Source: Paenibacillus sinopodophylli
GTDB lineage: Bacteria; Bacillota; Bacilli; Paenibacillales; Paenibacillaceae
DNA: 64,000 bases
NCBI RefSeq assembly: GCF_005930355.1
Contig: NZ_VDBO01000001.1
Coordinates: 1,151,339 to 1,215,338, forward strand
Reading direction: 5' to 3'
The first letter of the stretch is position 1; every line of letters starts with the position of its first letter. Both the position numbers and the translations under genes were made by a program. The notes under the pieces are model-generated. The model saw nothing but the letters and a program-made list of their open reading frames with translations. It was not told where the DNA came from and did no database searches. Positions 59,418 through 64,000 of this stretch are shown here, in pieces.

Positions 59418-61142
59418 TTAATCTTCAATGGTAGATAAATCGCCTGTTGGAAGGTTTAGCTCCCATGCCTTCAACACGCGACGCATAATTTTGCCGCTCC
59501 TTGTTTTGGGCAGCTTATCCTTAAATTCGATTTCCCTAGGTGCTGCATGGGCAGATAAACCAATCTTCACGAACTGAGAAATTTCCTGTTTCAATTCATC
59601 TGACGCCTCAAAACCTTCACGAAGAGCGATAAACGCCTTAATGATTTCTCCACGCATAGGGTCTGGCTTGCCAATCACGCCTGCCTCCGCAACGGCTGGA
59701 TGCTCTACAAGCTTACTCTCGACCTCGAAAGGCCCTACACGCTCTCCTGCAGTATTGATAACATCGTCTATTCGGCCTTGAAACCAGAAGTAACCATCTT
59801 CATCCTGATAAGCCGAATCTCCTGAAATATACCAGCCTTTCAGGTAGAAATATTCTTCGTACTTAGAAGGATTGTTCCACACCTTACGCATCATCGACGG
59901 CCAAGGGGTTTGAATGGCTAAATTACCCATGCGATAAGGCGGCACTTCGTTGCCGCTGTCATCAATAATCGCAGCCTTGACGCCTGGCAGCGGTTTGCCC
60001 ATTGAGCCTGGTTTAATATCCATGCTTGGATAATTACAAATCAGCTGACCACCCGTTTCTGTCATCCACCATGTATCATGAATCCTTTGGCCATACACTT
60101 TAAGTCCCCAACGAACAACCTCGGGATTTAAAGGTTCGCCTACACTAAGAACATGTCTCAGACTGCTTAGATCAAAGCTCTGGGAAACATCATCTCCAGC
60201 ACCCATCAGCATGCGGAACGCTGTAGGAGCGCTGTACCACACCGTGACACCGTACTTCTGAATAACGCCATACCAGTCACTTGGACTAAATCGGCCGCCT
60301 CGAATAACACTAGTAGCCCCATTAAGCCACGGCGCGAATATTCCATACGAAGTACCTGTTACCCAGCCTGGATCTGCTGTGCACCAATAAATGTCGTTCT
60401 CTTTCAAATCAAGAACCACTCGCCCCGTATATAGATGTTGAATCATTGCATTCTGAACATGATAGACGCCCTTGGGTTTGCCAGTTGATCCTGACGTATA
60501 ATGCAGAATCAGCCCATCCTCACGATCAAGCCACTCAATCTCAGCCTCATCGGATGCAGCCGACATCTCTTCCGCGAAATCGATAATGCCCGGTTCTACT
60601 GGTACATCCTTGCCAAACACGATAATATGTTTGAGGTTCGGAAGCTCATCTCTCTTGATTCTCTTAAATAGCGCAGGCGTCGTTATAATCGCAACGGCTT
60701 CGCTGTCTTGTAAACGATCCTTTACTGCGGTCTCCATAAAAGCTTCAAATAGTGGTCCTACCACAGCCCCTACCTTCCATGCTCCTAATGCGCTGAAATA
60801 GAGTTCAGGCGTCCTAGGCATGAAAATAAACACGCGCTCACCCTTGGAAATGCCAAGCTTCCTCAGCACATTAGCGAATCGATTGGACTGCTTGCTAATC
60901 TGTTCAAACGTATATGATTCATCACGATCACTGTCACTATAGAGTAGAGCCGTCTTATCACCCTTGCCAAGCTCAACATGACGGTCGATCGCTTCATACG
61001 CCATATTGACTTTGCCTGTCGTATACCAGCTGAACTCTCTCTCTATATTGCTCCAATCAAAAGAATCAGCTGCTTCTTCATAATTCGGTAAATTAGGGTT
61101 TATTGCCGTCGCTGGAATTCGTTCTTGATGTAAGTTGATCAT
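59418..61142 (-). CDS. acsA: Acetyl-CoA synthetase (acetate-CoA ligase)
   Basis: 574 residues. ANL-superfamily motifs: YTSGSTGKPKGVYH, DTWWMTETGGQ, GWYISGDSAYQDEDGYFWFQGRIDDVINTAGERV (in part), and PKTRSGKIMRRVLK with the catalytic Lys551 that AcuA acetylates in B. subtilis (Lys549 there). It activates acetate to acetyl-CoA when good carbon is used up. It diverges from acuA, as in B. subtilis; a catabolite site lies in its leader. GGGAGAG precedes the ATG. Confidence 0.95.
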   Translation of the reverse strand: MINLHQERIPATAINPNLPNYEEAADSFDWSNIEREFSWYTTGKVNMAYEAIDRHVELGKGDKTALLYSDSDRDESYTFEQISKQSNRFANVLRKLGISKGERVFIFMPRTPELYFSALGAWKVGAVVGPLFEAFMETAVKDRLQDSEAVAIITTPALFKRIKRDELPNLKHIIVFGKDVPVEPGIIDFAEEMSAASDEAEIEWLDREDGLILHYTSGSTGKPKGVYHVQNAMIQHLYTGRVVLDLKENDIYWCTADPGWVTGTSYGIFAPWLNGATSVIRGGRFSPSDWYGVIQKYGVTVWYSAPTAFRMLMGAGDDVSQSFDLSSLRHVLSVGEPLNPEVVRWGLKVYGQRIHDTWWMTETGGQLICNYPSMDIKPGSMGKPLPGVKAAIIDDSGNEVPPYRMGNLAIQTPWPSMMRKVWNNPSKYEEYFYLKGWYISGDSAYQDEDGYFWFQGRIDDVINTAGERVGPFEVESKLVEHPAVAEAGVIGKPDPMRGEIIKAFIALREGFEASDELKQEISQFVKIGLSAHAAPREIEFKDKLPKTRSGKIMRRVLKAWELNLPTGDLSTIED

Positions 61143-61181
61143 GCTATCACTCTCCCATCAAATCTATGAATCATCTCTATA

Positions 61182-61196
61182 AGAATACGCTTACAA
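61182..61196 (-). promoter_or_regulatory. Candidate cre (CcpA) site before acsA
   Basis: On the minus strand TTGTAAGCGTATTCT matches WTGNAARCGNWWNCA at every defined position except the last. It lies 40 nt before the acsA start and downstream of the promoter, a roadblock position. Catabolite repression of acsA is known in B. subtilis. Confidence 0.65.
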
Positions 61197-61267
61197 GAAT
61201 GAGGCATGCCTGGATGCAAACAAGTAATCTCCTGCTTCCGCATCTTATGATTTGAACCGTCAAACTC

Positions 61268-61275
61268 ATTATAGC
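61268..61275 (-). promoter_or_regulatory. Extended -10 promoter of acsA
   Basis: TGCTATAAT on the minus strand, about 128 nt before the acsA start. The -35 region is weak (TCGAA). The divergent acuA start has TGTTATAAA at about 61322-61330. Confidence 0.55.
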
Positions 61276-61383
61276 ATATCTTTTTTCTATTCGACTACGC
61301 TTTTCATTTGCTTGAATCTTTGTTATAAAGAGAAGTAGAGAACAATGTACAGGCACGCTTTTCACAGCAAAGGAGGATTTGCC

Positions 61384-62019
61384 TTGGAACATCGAAAGCG
61401 TTTGCAGCGTGAAGTAATCGCTTTGGACGCAGGCCGTGAACTAATACTAGAAGGACCTGTCCCAGCCAGCCGGCTTGCCTCTATGACCATGCATGAAGCA
61501 TTAGATGCATTCCGTCGTCCTAAGGAGCAGCATAGTGCGCTGGTAGAAATAGCGGAGCTGGCTGAAGGAAGAATTATTCTAGCACGTGAAAATAATTTAA
61601 TCGTCGGCTATGTAACGTTTCACTTTGCCGATGAGCTTGAGCGCTGGTCTGAAGGCGGCATGACAGACCTTATCGAACTTGGAGCCATTGAAGTTGCGGA
61701 TGATTATCGCGGCTGCGGATTAGGAAAAAAGATGATTCATCTGGCTTTCGCTGAAGAACAATTAGAGAATATGATCGTTTTCACGACAGAATATTATTGG
61801 CATTGGGACTTGGAAGGGACCAAGCTTAACGTATGGGAATACCGAAAAATGATGGAGAAATTAATGCAAGCCGTTGGAATGGTTTGGTTCGCAACGGACG
61901 ATCCCGAAATTTGCTCACATCCCGCCAACTGCTTAATGGTTCGAATCGGCAAAGAAGTGCCGCTCAGCTCTGTGGAGCATTTTGACCGCGTGCGGTTTCG
62001 TCAGCGCTTTATGTATTAG
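61384..62019 (+). CDS. acuA: Protein lysine acetyltransferase AcuA (GNAT)
   Basis: 211 residues from a TTG 7 nt after AAAGGAGG; an ATG 39 nt upstream has no SD. GNAT core IELGAIEVADDYRGCGLGKKMIHLAF holds the acetyl-CoA loop (R/Q-x-x-G-x-G/A as YRGCGLGK). TTEYYWHWDLEGTKLNVWEYRKMMEK is typical of AcuA. It acetylates and switches off AcsA; AcuC (and SrtN) reverses it. It diverges from acsA and is followed by a hairpin array and acuC. Confidence 0.93.
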   Translation: MEHRKRLQREVIALDAGRELILEGPVPASRLASMTMHEALDAFRRPKEQHSALVEIAELAEGRIILARENNLIVGYVTFHFADELERWSEGGMTDLIELGAIEVADDYRGCGLGKKMIHLAFAEEQLENMIVFTTEYYWHWDLEGTKLNVWEYRKMMEKLMQAVGMVWFATDDPEICSHPANCLMVRIGKEVPLSSVEHFDRVRFRQRFMY

Positions 62020-62023
62020 CCCA

Positions 62024-62213
62024 ATGCTTACGAAGTAGGTTTGCTGCGCAAACCTTAGCTCATGCTTACGATGTGGTTTGCTGCGCAAACCTTAGCTCAT
62101 GCTTACGAAGTGGTTTGCTGCGCAAACCTCAGCTCATGCTTACGAAGTAGGTTTGCTACGCAAACCTTAGCTCATGCTTACGAAGTAGGTTTGCTACGCA
62201 AACCTTTAGGAGG
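62024..62213 (+). repeat. Tandem array of five SD-proximal hairpin repeats between acuA and acuC
   Basis: Five copies of a 37-38 bp unit starting at 62024, 62062, 62099, 62136 and 62174. Each has ATGCTTACGAAGT, then a hairpin AGGTTTGCTGCGCAAACCT or GGTTTGC/GCAAACC with TGC or TAC loop; the first four end TTAGCTC or TCAGCTC, and the last ends TTTAGGAGG, the acuC SD. There are no unique spacers, so it is not CRISPR. The array begins 4 nt after acuA stops and lies in the acu message. Confidence 0.92.
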
Positions 62214-62219
62214 ATTAAA

Positions 62220-63398
62220 ATGGCTTCTGATGCTGTTTTCATACATCATACGGATTCTAGCGGATATAAATTTGATGAGGAGCATCCATTTGATCCGCTT
62301 CGACTAACGCTTACGATCGATCTGCTCAAAGATGTGAACGCCTTAACCGAGGAACAATTGACGGCACCTCCATCCTATTCTGAAGATGAGCTGTTGTCGC
62401 TTGTGCATAGAACCGATTACTTGGCTGCTGTCAAAAAGCTAAGTGAAGAAGCTCATTTGGATGAACGAAGCAGCCTCGCTCAGCAATTCGGGCTTCATAC
62501 CGAGGACACGCCTGCCTTCCCTGGCATGCACAAGGCTGCAATGACCATTGTAAGCGGTTCTTTGGCAGCCGCAGAGGCCGTTATGTCCGGTCAGGTCAAG
62601 CATGCCTTCCATCTTGCCGGCGGCCTGCATCACGCTTTTCCAGACCGCGCTTCAGGCTTCTGCGTCTATAACGATGCCGCAGTCGCAATCAAGCATATCC
62701 GCCAAACCTATCATGCACGCGTGCTGTACATCGACACAGATGTTCATCATGGCGATGGTGTACAGTGGGTTTTTTACAATGATCCGGATGTATGCACTTA
62801 TTCCATTCATGAGACAGGCAAGTTTCTATTTCCAGGGACAGGTTATGTACATGAGAAAGGTGCGGATCATGGATTCGGTGCTTGCTTTAATGTACCGCTT
62901 GAGCCTTATACAGAGGATGAATCATGGCTGGAGAGCTTCAATGTCACCCTGCGCAAAGTGATAGCCGCCTTCAAACCAGATGTCATCATTAGCCAGCATG
63001 GCTGTGATGCCCATGCGTATGATCCACTCTCACACATTCATTGCAGCATGCATATTTATGCCGAAATACCCTCCATTATTCAAGAACTTGCTCATACCTA
63101 TACGAACGGCCGATGGATAGCGCTCGGCGGGGGCGGCTACGATATTTTTCGAGTCGTACCTAGAGCTTGGTCCCTTGTCTGGCTGACGATGATCTCCCAT
63201 CCTATTGCGTCTCGCATTGCCGCTGGTGAGGACGTAGAACTTCCAGACAGCTGGCTTAATCGTTGGTCGCTGCTCAGTCCCTACAAGCTGCCAGCCAAAT
63301 GGACGGATGACCAAGCTGACATTGAACCGATGCCTAGACGCCAAGAAATAACCGAAAAGAACAGACATGTCCAAAAGATTGTCATACAGGATCTCTAG
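62220..63398 (+). CDS. acuC: AcuC, histone-deacetylase-family protein deacetylase
   Basis: 392 residues from the ATG 6 nt after AGGAGG. Arginase/deacetylase fold with LAGGLHHAFPDRASGFCVYND (the two catalytic His), zinc site YIDTDVHHGDGVQ and SQHGCDAHAYDP, and ALGGGGYD. It removes the acetyl group from AcsA and so restores acetate use. In B. subtilis acuA-acuB-acuC are adjacent; acuB is absent here, and the spacer is filled by the repeat array. Confidence 0.94.
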   Translation: MASDAVFIHHTDSSGYKFDEEHPFDPLRLTLTIDLLKDVNALTEEQLTAPPSYSEDELLSLVHRTDYLAAVKKLSEEAHLDERSSLAQQFGLHTEDTPAFPGMHKAAMTIVSGSLAAAEAVMSGQVKHAFHLAGGLHHAFPDRASGFCVYNDAAVAIKHIRQTYHARVLYIDTDVHHGDGVQWVFYNDPDVCTYSIHETGKFLFPGTGYVHEKGADHGFGACFNVPLEPYTEDESWLESFNVTLRKVIAAFKPDVIISQHGCDAHAYDPLSHIHCSMHIYAEIPSIIQELAHTYTNGRWIALGGGGYDIFRVVPRAWSLVWLTMISHPIASRIAAGEDVELPDSWLNRWSLLSPYKLPAKWTDDQADIEPMPRRQEITEKNRHVQKIVIQDL

Positions 63399-63429
63399 TA
63401 CATTAATTGATTTCCCCCCTGATAGCATC

Positions 63430-63470
63430 AAACAAGAAGCCGCGATGCTTGGCATCGCGGCTTCTTGTTT
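63430..63470. terminator. Bidirectional terminator between acuC and mtnN
   Basis: A perfect 19-bp stem (AAACAAGAAGCCGCGATGC and complement) with a TTG loop between converging genes. Confidence 0.95.
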
Positions 63471-63484
63471 CATCTGCGCTATGA

Positions 63485-64000
63485 TTAGATATGTTTGAGG
63501 ATATCATCAATAATTTGGTAAGAATGTTTAGATGCTATCACCGTAAATTCCGGGAAATTCACATGAGCAGATCCATCCGCTTTGTCTGACATTGAACGAA
63601 TGATAACAAACGGCGTATCATTCATATCACAAACTTGAGCAACGGACGAGCCTTCCATCTCTGCACAAGCACCTCCAAGTGTCTCATGAAGCAGTTGAAC
63701 AGATTCGCGGCTAGCAATAAATTGATCGCCCGATAATACGATTCCTTTCAGGCTGCGACCTGAGAACAACCTGTTGCTTGCAGATGTAGCAAGCTCAACC
63801 AAACGCTCATCGGCCACAAACTCCGATTTCGGATGGAATGGAATCGTTCCACGAGCAAACCCAAGCGGGGAACAATCCATATCATGCTGAATACAGCTCG
63901 TTGACACAACGATATCTCCAATATTCAACTGTGGATCAAGCGCTCCGGCAACACCTGTGAACAAGACGCAATCAGCACCAAGATCCAACAAAATCTGCGT
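63485..64000 (-). CDS. mtnN: 5'-methylthioadenosine/S-adenosylhomocysteine nucleosidase, N-terminus cut by window edge
   Basis: About 172 C-terminal residues present of about 230; translation is open to the window end. VLFTGVAGALDPQLNIGDIVVS, the purine and ribose contacts VLSGDQFIAS, ACAEMEGSSVAQVC with the catalytic Glu/Met pair, and VIIRSMSDKADGSAH with the catalytic Asp. It cleaves adenine from MTA and SAH in methionine and AI-2 metabolism. Confidence 0.94.
   Translation of the reverse strand, partial: TQILLDLGADCVLFTGVAGALDPQLNIGDIVVSTSCIQHDMDCSPLGFARGTIPFHPKSEFVADERLVELATSASNRLFSGRSLKGIVLSGDQFIASRESVQLLHETLGGACAEMEGSSVAQVCDMNDTPFVIIRSMSDKADGSAHVNFPEFTVIASKHSYQIIDDILKHI

Noticed and set aside
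61285..61320. Second cre site near acuA (ATGAAAAGCG on the minus strand)
   Set aside because: One base too long for the cre core and poor on the right half.
62024..62213. CRISPR array from five regular 37-bp repeats
   Set aside because: Units are contiguous with no unique spacers, hairpin-centred, and no cas genes are near.
62024..62219. acuB remnant between acuA and acuC
   Set aside because: Only the hairpin array is there; no CBS-domain coding remains.

Overview
The window looks like chromosomal DNA of a spore-forming, low- to mid-GC Bacillota, most likely Paenibacillaceae (Paenibacillus or a close relative). The main evidence is gene order. Reading right to left on the minus strand from about 28.3 kb to 0, the B. 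subtilis ylo block is recognisable: yloB (Ca2+-ATPase), remA, gmk, rpoZ, coaBC, priA, def, fmt, rsmB, rlmN, prpC, prkC, rsgA, rpe, spoVM, rpmB (opposite strand), yloU, fakA and a DegV/FakB gene. The sporulation gene spoVM, a tyrS T-box, YlaN, YlbF/YlbG, RemA and a Gram-positive type lipoprotein set agree. TTG starts after strong Shine-Dalgarno (SD) sites are common. No phage, IS element, CRISPR array, tRNA or rRNA was found.

Region by region. 0-3 kb: fatty-acid kinase (FakB/FakA) and an Asp23 protein. 3-16.3 kb: housekeeping operon for cell-wall and ribosome Ser/Thr phospho-signalling (PrkC/PrpC), ribosome maturation and RNA modification (RsgA, RlmN, RsmB), initiator Met processing (Fmt, Def), replication restart (PriA) and CoA synthesis (CoaBC). 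16.3-21.2 kb: an insert between coaBC and rpoZ with a bacillithiol-transferase-like protein, a Nudix protein, a Fur-type iron-siderophore binding lipoprotein, an unusual AraC regulator and two tiny membrane proteins. 21-30 kb: rpoZ, gmk, remA, a fused methionine-synthesis/MTHFR enzyme, dapF with a structured leader, the Ca2+-ATPase and divergent rqcH. 30-33.6 kb: a CarH-like MerR regulator, PHP phosphoesterase, LysR regulator and an unknown gene. 33.7-38.5 kb: ylbG, ylbF and a two-gene XPB helicase operon. 38.6-45 kb: nuclease lipoprotein, M20 amidase, YugN, FtsW, a second Asp23, Ca2+/H+ exchanger, YlaN and a degenerate HPr-like protein. 45-54 kb: AmpS, lipoprotein, diguanylate cyclase, rpsD with an S4 leader, flotillin with its NfeD partner, and T-box controlled tyrS. 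54.5-64 kb: a class A PBP with fibronectin-like tail, an aldo/keto reductase, a VOC protein, the acsA/acuA/acuC acetate-utilisation locus and a partial MTA/SAH nucleosidase.

The most interesting non-coding content is two repeat families. One is a hairpin repeat ending directly in the SD site of three unrelated genes (ylbG, yugN, acuC), amplified to five tandem copies before acuC. The other is a pair of about 105-nt intergenic elements whose nested stems are kept by different base pairs. Other points: an AraC-type siderophore sensor that seems to start with a transposase-like N-terminus, a 13-codon ORF behind a near-perfect Fur box, an SD-sequestering leader before dapF, a 71-nt out-of-frame overlap of prkC and rsgA in low-complexity sequence, and a CarH-like protein retaining the known B12-photoreceptor residues. 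All calls are from reading the sequence; no database search was run.
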